DNA of 64,000 nt, from positions 1,922,001-1,986,000 of the forward strand of contig NC_052020.1 of assembly GCF_015832195.1 (NCBI RefSeq). Reading direction: 5' to 3'. This document shows positions 1 to 12,300 of this stretch, piece by piece (the first letter of the stretch is position 1; each line of letters opens with the position of its first letter). The translations under genes were made by a program, and so were the position numbers. The notes below the pieces were generated by a model that saw nothing but the letters and a program-made list of their open reading frames with translations, was not told the origin of the DNA and did no database searches. This DNA comes from Motacilla alba alba (Eukaryota > Chordata > Aves > Passeriformes > Motacillidae).

Positions 1-485
1 CCCAATTTTCAGGAGAAGCATTTGTACTAAATGATCAATGCAACACTGAAAAAGTGAGTATGCATAACCCATTAATCTTATTTTGAGCCAAGAAAGAAAG
101 CAAATGCTTTAGCCATGGACAGCAACGAATTTTATTCCTTAGCCTCCTGGATACATTGGGATTATGATGTTATTGAAGTGTTAAATCATTGTACTTCATG
201 TCAAGTCCATTGATATTAATTTTTGTTGACTCAACAAACAAAAGTGTTTTAAATATTAAGCTATGTTAAGAGCTGAACAGTATTGTTTTATTTCTTGCCT
301 TGAGCCTTGCAAGCATACAAGTTGCATTATTATTCACTTAAATGTTATTAAAATGTTACTTTTCCTTTTGTGAATCCCCAACAGCACAAAGTCAAGATAG
401 ATCAACAATTACACATATTTTCTTTTGAGAATTAGTTGCAGTAATCCTTCTGTCCAGTCCTGTTCATAACTACATTGTTGCCTTC
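1..485. other. Unassigned AT-rich sequence
   Basis: I see no gene, recognised repeat or convincing splice pair here. The sequence is AT-rich with short homopolymer runs and almost no CpG, and it ends where the CpG-rich LTR begins. Confidence 0.5.
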
Positions 486-848
486 TGATTAAGGCAGGCG
501 ACCTGGTTTCAGGAAGACAGCACGGCGGCCCACACCCTCAGGGCCGCTCGGGCCAAGGACTCGCAGACACCAATGTGGTGGACGATCCAAAGACCTTTAA
601 TCTGTTATCTCGTCGGCTTATATAGCCTTGGTGCTACTTCTACTTTTGGGGGTCTAACATTGCCTTTTATGGTTAGTAAGGAGAATGGGAAGAGAACGGG
701 AAGAGGCCGTGTTAGAAGGGGGTTACATTTTTGACCTCTTACCGACGGCGATCCCTTATCTCTGGGAGTCAGGGGAGAGGGGCCCTGCCGCATTTCCGTG
801 ACAGCCCGAGATCTTCCGCTTCGCCTGTCCCTATACTGCCACACTGCA
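486..848 (-). mobile_element. Solo LTR of an endogenous retrovirus, CpG-rich
   Basis: This block stands out from its AT-rich surroundings: I count about 19 CpG dinucleotides in roughly 360 bp, while the flanks have almost none. Read on the minus strand it has LTR promoter architecture. A TATATAA box (plus 618-624) is followed about 20 bp later by an ATTAAA poly(A) signal (plus 596-601), which implies a very short R region, and then a CpG-rich U5. Minus-strand ends such as TGTGGCAGTATAGG fit the TG...CA rule, but I could not find a clean target-site duplication, so the borders are uncertain by about 10-15 bp. No gag, pol or env sequence lies next to it, so it is a solo LTR. A 79-codon open frame inside it (605-844) has no coding support. 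The family is not identified; a class II (ERVK-like) origin is a guess from the short R region. Confidence 0.7.
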
Positions 849-969
849 TCTCCTGGATGCAGTTCTTACTGTGATTAAAACACATTAAAATAATACCTGT
901 ATGCACATATGCTAACCATGAGGATGGAAATAGGGAATATAAGTAATAAAACCAAGGAAAATGTTTTGG

Positions 970-985
970 TTTTTTTTTTTTTTTT
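970..985. repeat. Poly-T tract (T16)
   Basis: An uninterrupted run of 16 T, followed by C4 and T4. It is probably a simple mononucleotide repeat, since no retroposed sequence is visible next to it. Confidence 0.85.
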
Positions 986-3900
986 CCCCTTTTAGAAAGC
1001 AGAACAAATATCAGGAGTCACCTGAAAGGCTCTTTCATGTCAGTGTTTCCTTAGTCATCCAAGCCTATATTGTATGCTAAGTATGTTGTTTCAGGAGATC
1101 TGGAATATAAACAAACAGCAGCTGAAGAGCAGTAGCTGTTCATGAGACCATCCTTCCAATTATCTGCTGGATACCTAGTTGGTAGTGTGGTGTGGCATCA
1201 TTCCCTTGGCACATTAGTACAGCAGTATTTTAACATCTATTCTTCACTTTTAGGCATTCCACAGATAGGAAGGTTCTTGACCACAGTTTGGAAGATTATT
1301 TCTCTGTATTTTCAGAAATGCTTTCATTATATCCTGAATAAATGGCACCCAACAAAGATGACACTTGTGTTGCCTTCAGGTTGTCATTTAAGTGGGTGGA
1401 GGATTTTAGCAGTGAGGATAACATGATCCTCATGTGTGGTAGGTGGGACAACATCTGTCTTTTTTTTTCCCTGATGCTTTCCCAATGCTGTAAGCTCAAA
1501 AGTTTTGTGGTGTTGTTCTTTATGTCCATGAAACTTACAGAAAATAGGGTTCCAAAAAGTTTTAACTTCCAGCTTAGGCAACTATATGAATTGACTCAGA
1601 TTTTCCCACTTTTTGGGCACCAGAAAATGGGTGTTATAATATTTGCAAGGAGTAAGTAATTGATATTTGACACTGCTGAATAATTGTTCAAAGCCTTTTA
1701 CTGTTATTTTTGGGGCAGGTAAATCTGCATTGCTGCCTGGGGAATTCTAGGTTCATCTCAGAGAACAACTTTTCAAACATTAATGTATGTTTGGATCTTG
1801 ACATTAGACTGCTTATAAGAATAAAAAAAGACAAAAAGAATTGGCAATCTGGATTACCTTCCATTTTGTGTTTACAAAATCATTTTTCTTGATTACTTTT
1901 TGCTTTAGACACTAAATACACATATAATTTTCCCAGTGGCATCTGTGTATTCTCTTTGTTAGGCCCTTGAAGGCTGCTGGATCAGAGAAAGCTCAAATTT
2001 TCTCAGCATTCCAATCGCAAAACATGAGGAAAGCAAATTGATTTGAATTGTTACCTGGTGAGGCCCAGACCTGCACTTCCACTTCAGTACAGACAAGCCT
2101 TGTGTTTCCATCCCACTAATACTGCTGCAGTTGTATCAGACATATTAAATGACATCAGAAATGGTTTGGGAAAAGGAATTCAAGAGACTTGTTCCCTGTT
2201 CTGTGATGTTCATACAGGAAAAAAAAAAAGTCTGTAGCACACTCCATCAGTCAATATGCAACACTGGCTTTTTCTGCAAAGAACACAGTATTAGACATGT
2301 CAGAATATTTTTTATATTATATTAGACTGAAACCCATCACTATTTCTCAAGTGCTTTCATTAGTTTTAAAAAAACTAGCTGATATTTTAGTGTTATAGAC
2401 TCTTTTTGCACTTTGTTCTTTTGTACAATGTTAATACCTTTACAAGTTCAGGATTTTATAGATCAGTGGTCTGCTCTAATCAATCCTTACCACATTTTCT
2501 CACGTCTTTCAGTTACTCCTCAGTCATGCTTTGCACTCTTCTTCCTCTCAGTTCCCCTTTGCAATTCAGTCCTCTTAGCTGTAAAAATTCTTGTTGTGCT
2601 AACATTCTTCAGTGTTTTCATGTATGGAGAAAGAACACTGGAATGTGACAAACTCTAAACCAATTTGTTTTTAACTTGTCAAAAATACTGTTATTTGCTT
2701 CAGTTTTGCCTTCCACGTCTGCAGTCACCCTCTCTGAAATTTCTTTGATCACTACATAAGCAAGGCCCATTTACTACATTGTCAAAAATTGGAAATCATA
2801 CAGGCCCCATTTAATTATTTTCTGAATATTTCCCTAAATTTAGGTATCCTGAATAACAGCTAACGTGAGCTCCATTGTATAAGCTTTTTTGCAGCCTTCT
2901 GGCTTGCAGTGTTTTCCTGGTAAGTGTTTTTTTAATCTCCTTCATCTATGCACATACTGTGTGTCTTGTCCTTTCCAGACTGTGAATGTTTGTTCTGTTT
3001 GACTTGCTCCAAAAAAGTGTTTTATGGGATTTTTAGTTTACCTTTAATATGTAGGGATTAATAATTTTTATGATATAAAGATACTTCTCTGTGTGTCCTC
3101 AAATATATATTTTATCTGTAGTTGTCTGTTAGGTATATTCTTCTGTATCTGTATATAAAACCACTAAAATTATGTCCTACATTTCATTATTGCTGCAACT
3201 GTAAAGAGAACTACCTGACAAAGTTTAAGAGAATGAATCCTTCACTATTCTTAACCCTAAAATAATATTAATTATTTCTATAATAATGTGACGTCCCTAT
3301 GAGTTGGGCCTATATGCCTTGCAAGTAATTCCAGCCAGTGACAATCCTGTCAAATGTAAACATGAGGAGTCCTTATTCATATTCTTCTAGGAATGAGTCA
3401 GATGTTTGGCCTTTCCTCCAATTGCTTTTCCTAAACGTCCATAGAAAAAAAGATAATGTATGTACTGCAAGCCAAATAGTGATCCTGTTTTTTTCAAATG
3501 TCTAAGAATTCTGGTATCATTTGATATAAAAACCCTTTTTGTTCCACTGCAAGATGTAAATGCAGTTTCCACAGGGTCACTGGGAGTTACTGTGGGCTGC
3601 CAGGGGAATACAAGACCTGGTATAGCCAGTTATGAAATTTTATTGTCCCCGTGCTGTCAGGGTAGCATAAACTCTGATACACAACAATAACTGCACTCAA
3701 CTTTTGAGGAAAATAGTTAGCTGAAGCCCTGTATGCAAAGCAAAGCTGTAAAGTCTGTCTGCTGCCTGAGATTCCCTTGTTTGAAATCAATTTTACTTTT
3801 GTCCTTTCAGACTTGTTATAGTGTGTGGTACACATAGGTGTAGACTTAAACTAAACTGGGCTCTCAGGTGTCATCCTCACTGCTAGGCAAACTACCCCAA

Positions 3901-4988
3901 ATCATCCATAACATCCAAGTGTGCTTCCTAGCAGAGGTGGCTCAGACCAAGTAGCAATGTCCCAAAAAATGCTCAGCCAGCACCCAAGGCCATTTTAGAG
4001 TCTGCAGTTCAGGTGTGATCAGCCTGATTTGGGTAGTAAAGCAGTTCACCTGCATGGACATGAGCCAGAGCCAGAAGGAAAACCCTCATCTCTTTCCCTA
4101 AACTAGACCAGACACAGCCTGGATGCATTCACCTGACATCAAATGGTGAATATGTTGTTTCAAAAAACTGACATGATGTGAGTGGCACACACTAGCAAGC
4201 TTTTTATCTTTGCACACTATAAATACTTGCAGCTTAAATGCATGTTCTTGAGTGTTTGCATGCTCTCTGGATTTGCAATTTGACCTTGATAAAATCTATC
4301 ACCTAGAATTGGCAAACATTTGTTCTGCTTTGCATCATCTATAAACTCCATTGACATATTGTAACTGTCCTCCACTGCAGCTGGTACAATTTTACATGCC
4401 ATAAGTCAGTGTGGAAATTGTCTTGATGTCTGTCTACAGGCATAATATTTCCTACCTGATTATCACCTACAGTATAATTGTTTAATCCAGGGCCTCTCAA
4501 GATTTACATCTGTTAGGCACACAAACGTAGATACTGGGTAGTGGAAGGTATATTAGCTGTATGATGCATATGAATCTTTGCCCCAAACCATTCAGAAAAG
4601 CACTGGTTTGTGAGTAATATTGTTTTATGTTGTTCAGGTAATATGCTAATAAATAATGGTAAATGATTTCGGATTCTATCAATAAAATTAGAGTAATAAA
4701 ATGAATATGATTTCTAGTAATAATTTGATTTTTTAAAATATATTTATTTTGTGGTTATTAGTATGCATCATCCAGAATCTTTTTATTTCCATGATTTATC
4801 TCTGCCATTCTGTTGCTTACTTTTTGAATTTTAGCTACTCTGCCCCACATTTATCTGTTTTTTCCAGTTCTACCATCTTATATCCAGCAAATGAAAAAGT
4901 GGACCAAGGATAACTTGTGAAACTGTGTAAAAATTTTGTATTTATGTTTAAGGAAAATTAATTCCTGTGCCCCATTTGGAATCTTTGC

Positions 4989-5060
4989 AAAAAAAAACCC
5001 AAAACCCACAACAACAACAACAAAAAAACCAACAAAAAAAAGAAACTACCAGAAACAAAA
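4989..5060. repeat. A-rich tract with (CAA)n core
   Basis: Low-complexity A-rich sequence with several ACA/CAA triplets in a row near 5008-5022 and runs of seven A on both sides. A 60-codon lysine/threonine-rich open frame across it (4936-5118) is a by-product of the low complexity and not a gene. Confidence 0.8.
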
Positions 5061-7466
5061 ACCCCTACATGTTTTATTGAAGTACTTTAGCTGTCAGGTG
5101 TGCAACTGTATGTTGTAGGTGCATTCATAGTAATGTTACATGGCAATCAACCTTTAATCATGTGAATGGGTAGATCCAGATTCTCTGTACACTTATCCAT
5201 GAAGATCTCCACAAAGGTGACATGCTGAGAACCCCTATGGGTGAATCACTGGCTCAACACACACTTTTTATGATTTCTCTTGAGTGTTGCAAACAGGTTA
5301 TAGGAACACAGTTTACAGTTATGTTTTCTATTGCTGCAATTGTCACAACCACCAATAAAAAAGTTTTAACATTGCCTGCCATTGAGTAGCAACACATGAT
5401 ATTTCAAGAAGCTTTCTATAGAGTCTGCTTAGGATAGAGAAGCAATTCTTTTTAGTTCAACAGTTATGGATTTTTAACAAGACTGCCACCTTTTTACAGT
5501 TTATGCAAGTAAGTTTTCTAAATTCCTATTGAAAAGAGCAAGGGAATGTATTATGAGGGCAAACTAGACTTCATCTTATGGCTGTTGCTGGGGTGAAATA
5601 TTTTCAGTAAATCACAGTCTTTATGCTGTCCTTGGATCTTCTGCAGTGTCAGCTGCCACAGCTGTATAATGTACATTGATTTCTATTTGGTATTCAGAAA
5701 GAGAGAAAGCTGTTTAATCATTTGGTTTCTGACTTGCTAATAAAAACTGTCTTCTTTAATAAGTTTATTTTAGGTAAAGCTTCAGTCTCTGCCACAATTT
5801 GACATACTTTCTTAAGTTTTTTAAAGTAACAAATGATGCCAAGGATGAGACAATATCACTGTAATTTCTTCTTACCAAGTGAATGCCTTTGTGATTTTCA
5901 GAGTTTTTCAACACTCAGAGAATGAAAGCTATTTAATCATTCTCCATATGAATTGTAAATAAAGTTTTACAATTGTCCCACATCGAGGGAAATGAAAGGG
6001 AAGAAAAGGACAAAGACTTCTCATTGTAAGGAAACCACTTCTAATAGGGACATGTCTATACCCAAATGAACATATTTTATATCACTAACAGTTTTCCACC
6101 CATCACATCTCATTGATATTCTGCTTCATTAAAGTCTCATGATAGAAAAGTTATTAATATGCAGAGGCAGATTTATATCAGATTGGGGAAAAAAAACCTC
6201 AACCCAAGTCTAATAATATAATTACTGATGTTGTATGATGGGAAATCACTAATGTGATTAGAAGTGCCTGACAGATTATAGAAAGAGATTTGATGAAGTC
6301 CACCTGGGTTTGGAGAAGTCAATTGATCCAAGTCTCAGCTACTGTAGGGAAAAGGGAATGGAGGAAGCAGCAGGGTTGGATTGCAATCAGAAGAGCATAA
6401 ATCAGTGTTTTTTATTGAGTCTAAAGCTGGCTTGCTCTTTGTAACCAGACTGTTCTGTGCATTAAAGATGTTGCTCAAGTTTAGCACTTGGTTCCTGTGT
6501 GATTTGATGCAGGCAGGCAGCCAGAACAAGCACAAACCCATAGCTGAAATGCAGAGTAACTTTATTTCATTACCTTGCTAACTGGAGGATCCTGAAGCAG
6601 CTCCTGGGCAGGGACACACAAGTGGGAATGCTGGCACCACCAAGCTCAGTCCAATCCTGACAGGCAGCAGGGCTGCTGTTTGCACCCATTTATCAGGGGC
6701 CCATGCTGTGATCTCCCCTGAGCTTCTTATGATCTCCAAGCTTTGGTTTCTCTTCCAACCCAAGAGCTCAAGTATGTCTGTGAGAGCACGTCCAGGTCTC
6801 TTCAAACATCTGTGTTATCTCTACACAGAGATTCTGCTTCTCAAAACAGAGGATAAACAGCAGTGGACATAATATATGGGGTTTAATATATAATAAAAAG
6901 CCATTGCTGTCTTTGAAAATCAAAAAACCTACCCAATGTAACTGGCTTTTTGAAAGCAAAATTTAGCCTTTCACTTTATAATGGTCTGTGAGGGCTTTTT
7001 CCTCCCCACCTTGCTGTAAGTATTCAGTACTGCATTGATGTGACCTTGTAACTATGGACTTTGGATTAGTTATGGAATAGCTCGCAGTTTTGTAATAATT
7101 TGCATATAGGATACAGGAAGAAGAGTATTATACAAATAACTACAGCAGTGTTTTAGTCATCTGTTTAAGAAATGCTTGCCTTAGAGCACTTTCCTCTCCA
7201 GAGAATGGAGTGCTACTCCACTTAAGCCCTGTTTGCTTCTTATCTGCAAAGAAGAGTAAGTTTCATACATCTGATCAAAGAACACTCTCTTGTTTCAGAA
7301 TTCTGAAATCTAAAAAATAAAATGTGTATTATGTTCCTTTATTTAAATATTTGCTTCACCTAGCTGGTCTGGTTGCAATTGTGGAAGGCAAGCAAAAATC
7401 ACTAGATTTTTTTTAACCCAGTCTCATCGTTTACTATCACATAACTCTTGTTAAATTCCAAATTAT

Positions 7467-7835
7467 CATTGAATCACAGAATGCTGTGTGTTTGAAGGGA
7501 CCTTTAAGACCATCCAGTTCCAAATTTTCTGCTATGGGGAGGGACACCTTCCACTAGATCAGGTTTCTCAGGGCCCATCCAACCTGGCCTTGGACACTTC
7601 CAGGCATACAGCATCCACAGCTTTTCTGGGTAACCTGTGCCAGTGCCTCACAGTAAATAATTTCTTCCTAGTGTCTGGTATAATCCAACACTTTTTCAGT
7701 TTGAAGCCAATCCCCTGTGTTCTGTGTTCAATGCCGTTGTAAAAAGTCCTCTCCAGCTCTCTTAGGTACTCAAAGGTGCTGTCAGGTCTCTGCAGATGAT
7801 GAAGTCTCTGCTTGTGTTTTCTTTCTGCTGATGCT
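7467..7835 (-). mobile_element. CR1 LINE fragment, 3' end
   Basis: Plus-strand reading starts with the reverse complement of the CR1 tail (TCATTGAATCACAGAATG). It then follows the familiar CR1 3' region in reverse: 'gaagggaccttta', 'gggacaccttccactagatc', 'ccaacctggccttggacact', 'agcatccacagcttttctgg' and 'aataatttcttcctagtgtc'. The element is therefore on the minus strand and 5'-truncated, as usual for CR1. It fades near 7800-7860. Two opposed open frames inside it (7488-7742 plus, 7568-7843 minus) are not genes. Divergence is moderate, with several substitutions in the conserved tail. Confidence 0.9.
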
Positions 7836-8570
7836 GATTCCACTGTGCCTTGATCTCAGGTAAGTGGTTCTTTGCACTTAGTGGTCAGAGAGTCTTTGAG
7901 CTTTAAAGTTATTCTGCTTTCTTCTCTAATGTACGATTTTCATCTTAACTCTCTCAGCTTGGTGGCTAGAGTAGGAAATGCCCTTTCACAGTTGGAAAAC
8001 AATTCACATGAGCAAGCAATGGCCCAAACTTGAAAGTGAAAAGAATATTTTGCATTCAAATCCTGGAGACCTCAAAGCTTATTTCCTCCCAAACCAGAAA
8101 AAGTTAAAAGGAATCAGACTCTTTAGGTAAACATCTGTTCTCTGGAGACTGTGTCGACAAATGATTCCTAAAACATGATTTTGCAAATATAATGCAGAAA
8201 TACAATATGACTATGTAAAGCAATTATTTTGCTAAAAATTGGTATTTATACCAATGTGAGATATATGTAATAACCGTGGTTCATATCCACACCTCAAGAC
8301 AAACTTTACGCACTGCAGATTAAGGGACAAGGAAGAAAAATGGTGGTTCAGACAAACTTAAAAAATTTCTTAATCCTTTGGATGTCTTCAGCCTGTGGGA
8401 ATAATGTCAAATCCCTTGAGTACAGCATTTTGAAATGCATGACGGATTGTAAAGCCATGAAAAGGTTTTTTATCCATTCAATAAAACCTGAGGATTAATT
8501 CCTTTCATGTTTCCTGCATGAGCATGTATTATGGAATTAATATCATCAGAGGCAGATACCTGTTTCCTTT
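7836..8570. other. Unassigned non-coding stretch between two CR1 fragments
   Basis: No gene or recognised repeat. It is AT-rich, with no open frame of interest. Confidence 0.45.
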
Positions 8571-9390
8571 CATCCTGCTGCCAGGCAGACCTTCAAACAG
8601 CCTGGCTCTGTCTTCTTGAGGACCTCTTCACAGGTATTCAAAAGCTGCTGTTCAGTCCTCCAGAAGCTGGCTCTTCTCCAGGCTCCTTCTCTAAGTCCTG
8701 AATGGCAGCACTGCCCCTGCTGCCACTGACAGCCTCAGCTGCTCCCCCATCCGTAGTCATCTGCTGATTTGCTGAGCTCCACCATCTCTTGCTCATCATT
8801 GGAAGAGCTGAGTGAACGCTCATGAGGATAGTAAACAGGAGAGGTCACGGTACAGTTCCTAAGGCATCCCTTTGACACACAGACCCCTACTGGGTGGAGA
8901 ACGACCATTGACTGCTACTCTCCAAACCCCTCCATCCAACCAGATTTTTTACTCACCTAACTGTCAAGACAGACTGCACAGACCATAATGTTCTAACTGG
9001 GCTACAAGTGTGTAGTGGGAGACAGTGTCAAAACTCTTGTTGAAGCCAAGGCAGGTGACATCCATATCTCTCCCCTTGCCCATAGATATTGTAAATATTT
9101 TACCATTATTTATGATATATTTATTAGGGATTATATTAATTATATATCTACATATTTATTGATATATAATATATAATATATAATATATAATATATAATAT
9201 AATACTAATACATAATATTTATTGTAGCTATTTTACCATAGAGGGCAGCCAGGTTGTTCAGGCATTATTTGTGATAAATCCATGCTGACTGTCCCTGAAC
9301 ATGTTCTTTCTCTTTGTGTGCCCAGAACTGTGCTTCAAAGGGCTTGCTCTGTGACAGTCTGCCAGCATTCAACACCATCCAGTAGGAAAT
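8571..9390 (-). mobile_element. CR1 LINE fragment, internal/3' part, interrupted
   Basis: Three segments match CR1 read on the minus strand. One is at about 8630-8690 ('tattcaaaagctgctgttca', 'ggctcttctccaggct'). The second is at about 8820-9086, including the motif 'gggagacagtgtcaaaactc' followed by 'ttgaagccaaggcaggtgac'. The third is at 9238-9385, including 'agaggg..agccaggttgttca' and 'ataaatccatgctgactgtc'. The order agrees with CR1 outside the gap filled by the AT-rich insert at 9087-9239. The first part is diverged and may have lost sequence relative to full CR1. No reading frame survives. The 61-codon minus open frame at 8638-8823 is chance. Confidence 0.75.
9087..9239. repeat. AT-rich array with (ATATAAT)n core, flanked by 20-bp direct repeats
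   Basis: The insert inside the CR1 holds a 7-bp-period array (ATATAAT units, about 9160-9205). Two imperfect 20-bp direct repeats bracket it, at 9087-9106 (tattgtaaatattttaccat) and 9220-9239 (tattgtagctattttaccat), matching at 18 of 20 positions. CR1 homology stops just before the first and resumes at the end of the second. This suggests a local duplication that seeded or bracketed microsatellite growth. Confidence 0.75.
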
Positions 9391-12300
9391 TCTTCATTAC
9401 AACAAAATATGAGTCAGATGCTTAAAAGATCTAGATATCGTGTAATGTGTTTTGTAGCATTTTTTAGAAAATGTATCTATTATTCTTGGCTTTTTTGATA
9501 CTTCAATAATGCAGGTGCTTCATGTATGATGTTTTCTGGTCCAATAGCAGTAATGAAAGGTAGGAAATTGAAGCTGGTATAATATGCCACTTGTGACTAT
9601 AAAAGCCTTATCATTTTCATGTCTGAGAATCTCAGATATGCGCTCTCATACCAAACAAGCAGATGCCTTCCTGCTGGAGACAGAGTCAGAGTTTGCATTG
9701 CAATCCTGAGGGTGGATATGGGTGCCCTACTTAGTGTCATCTGGCTTGTGAATGGTATTTACCTAGGTTCTCTTTTTTATTGATATTTTCCAAACAGCAA
9801 ACACAACTGAAAGTTCCATCCCTGTGACTCCAAGATACCGTGGATGAATGTCAGTCTGATTCAAAAATTCTCTGTGCCTCACTGCTTTACAGTTTTTGAA
9901 GTACAAGAAAGTTCTGTGGTCATTGGAGCATGTAATTCCATCCTGCACTTTTTAAAAATTAATTCATGCCATTGGAAGACAAAGCAGTTATTTTCTTATT
10001 GTCTTTCCCAGTAAGTATTAAAGCACTGTTTGTGCCATTAAGGCTGTGACCAAGAATCCCTAAAAGCCCAAATAATAAAATTCAATTATCTTTCTTGTGA
10101 TAAGTCAACAGAGGGTAAATCCAGATGGTAATTTAGCACAGTTCCAGGTATGCTGTAAGTTACGGTGGCTGGAATAGTTCCCTGATGCAAGTTTCATGGC
10201 ATGTTCCTCAACTGTGGCCTCCTTTTCCAAGTATGATAATTTTTCCCCACATGGGAGATAGGGAGCTGTAGCATCTGCATTTCCTAGTGTTTTCCTTTGT
10301 CCAAAGGGCAACCGTGAGTCACAACAAAGCTCCATAAAGAATGCAGCCTTCAGGGGCAGAGATTTAGTATTTGGTATTTGCTTTTGCACTAATATTGATG
10401 GTGAATGAGTGATCTAAAATGGCAGTCAGGGTCAATGCTTTTTTTACTAAATTGTATATAGATATTTGTGCGATTTTTCTATCCATATGCTGTCTAAAAT
10501 GAGGTGAGGAAAGATGCCAGATGTGGGTGCTTCGGCAGTTTTTCTTTGTGGAGATAAACACTTTATAGAGCTATTACTAACTCAGTTGCCTTTTTTTTTT
10601 TTCCATGGAAGTTAATAATAAAACCTCTGTTTCCCAGATTTACATGTTTTCTGTAGAATATGATCTACTGGTATGTCCTGCCAGGATACCTAAAACACAC
10701 CCCTTTTACCTCTTACAATGGCCTAAATTAATGTCTGCCGTATATCCCTTACAAATATCAACTGGTTTTACTCCAAGGATGAATTTGGCTGCTCCGTACT
10801 GAAACAAGCCAGTTCTTCATCTGAATGGATATGCTTTCTTGAATGCTGGCCAATGCCTGATGGCTGAAAGGCAAATGAAACTTTCCCTCATAAAACTGTT
10901 CAGCGGTATCATAGGTTGACTGGGAAAAATATTGTATTTTCCTATGCCCATCTGAGTTACTGATGATTTTTTCTGATTCAAAATAGAATCATAAATTGTC
11001 AAAGCAAAATACAAGGTGAGAATACTGATTCTATGTTAAGTCCTTTCTGAGAGAAGACTGGGAGGAATTGGAGGCACCAACCATGGAGGCAATTGGAGAG
11101 GGCCATTTGGCCAGGCCCATACGTATCAGCTGGACTTGTGGTAAAAAGACTTGAGAAGCCAAAGTACATCCTTTGAAGACCTCTAGGACTTGCTGAGCAT
11201 AATCTGCATAGAAAAGTAATTTTGTTTATGTGTGCCAAACTCAGGAAACCATTGTTGTACACTCTCAAAACAAAACCACCTCCAAATGTGTGGATGCACT
11301 GCAATCCAGCTAGAAAGAGGTGAGATTTTGCTTCTTGAATTCCAGCTCCAAGCCCAGTCTCAACACTAATCACAGCTGTAGCTTGATACTGGCACTGGCC
11401 ACTGTCAATGTTATTCTTCCTAACTCTGTAAGCATGTAGCAGCTAAACAAAATTTTACTTTTAAGATCTGCTCAGTTTTCCAAACCTTAATCCTGACCAC
11501 AATTACAACTCAATGCAATTCCCTGAGGAAGAAGGAAAAGCCAGGCATTGTTATAATCCCTAAAAGTCTATATTTTGAAGAACCCAAACAGAAACTTAGC
11601 TCTTGAGCATTTATGTTTATATAATTCAATATACCCACAGGAAGCAATAACATTAGGAATTGATTACTGCTGATATCACCCTCTTCATAGCTGTGTGGAC
11701 CAAGTTGATTCCAGTCATGTACAGAACTTGTAACATTTTACTACTAAAATTCTAATTGTTATTCCGACTTTAATTTTAACCTGAAATATTACCAGACTAT
11801 CCTTTTTAGGTCAAAATAGAAAATAAGATATTGGAGCCTTTTGACTTCAGTAGTCTAACTCTGCTGAGTTTTCAGGATCCATCTGTAAATTAGTTTGACT
11901 TTCAGCTTCCACTGTCCACAACATATCCACTATTCATTATTTTCACTTCAGACAGGCAACCAATATTCAGACAAAAATAGATGGTCTAACACCTAGAGGA
12001 AAAAAATTGACATGTATTAACACCAGACCTCTCTCTAATTTATTAACTGTGCATAGGACAAAATGTTTATCTTTTCCAAACTCCTTCACACATCTTCCAT
12101 CCCATGCTTTACCCTTTATTCTTACCAAACTAAAATTCCAATATTTAAATGACCAGGAAAGTACAGTGGGAAAACAATTGAATCTATTAACATCATCCAC
12201 TTTCCTTATTTTGTGGCACGTGTAGTTAAGCTAAGCATTATCTCAGCTGCTGAAGCTGTAGTTTTCCAAACCCTGGCAAACTCAAACCCCAATAATATGC

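Larger units (their letters stand above)
849..7466. other. Unassigned non-coding stretch with simple repeats
   Basis: About 6.6 kb with no recognisable gene. The open frames are all short (105 codons or fewer), overlap on both strands, and show no domain, signal peptide or codon bias. It contains a T16 run (970-985) and an A/CAA-rich tract near 4989-5060. A patch at about 6590-6760 is visibly richer in G and C than its flanks, but I cannot assign it to a family. Diverged old repeats may be present below what can be seen by eye. Confidence 0.5.

Noticed and set aside
2880..2925. 25-nt exon between 'gcttttttgcag' and 'GTAAGTG'
   Set aside because: No CpG or composition signal, not a multiple of three, and no partner exons nearby.
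5490..5515. 9-nt microexon between 'cctttttacag' and 'gtaagt'
   Set aside because: Too short to judge by sequence and expected by chance in pyrimidine-rich AT DNA.
10999..11373. 124-codon minus-strand gene
   Set aside because: No domain, no conserved motif, no splice context; compatible with a chance frame.
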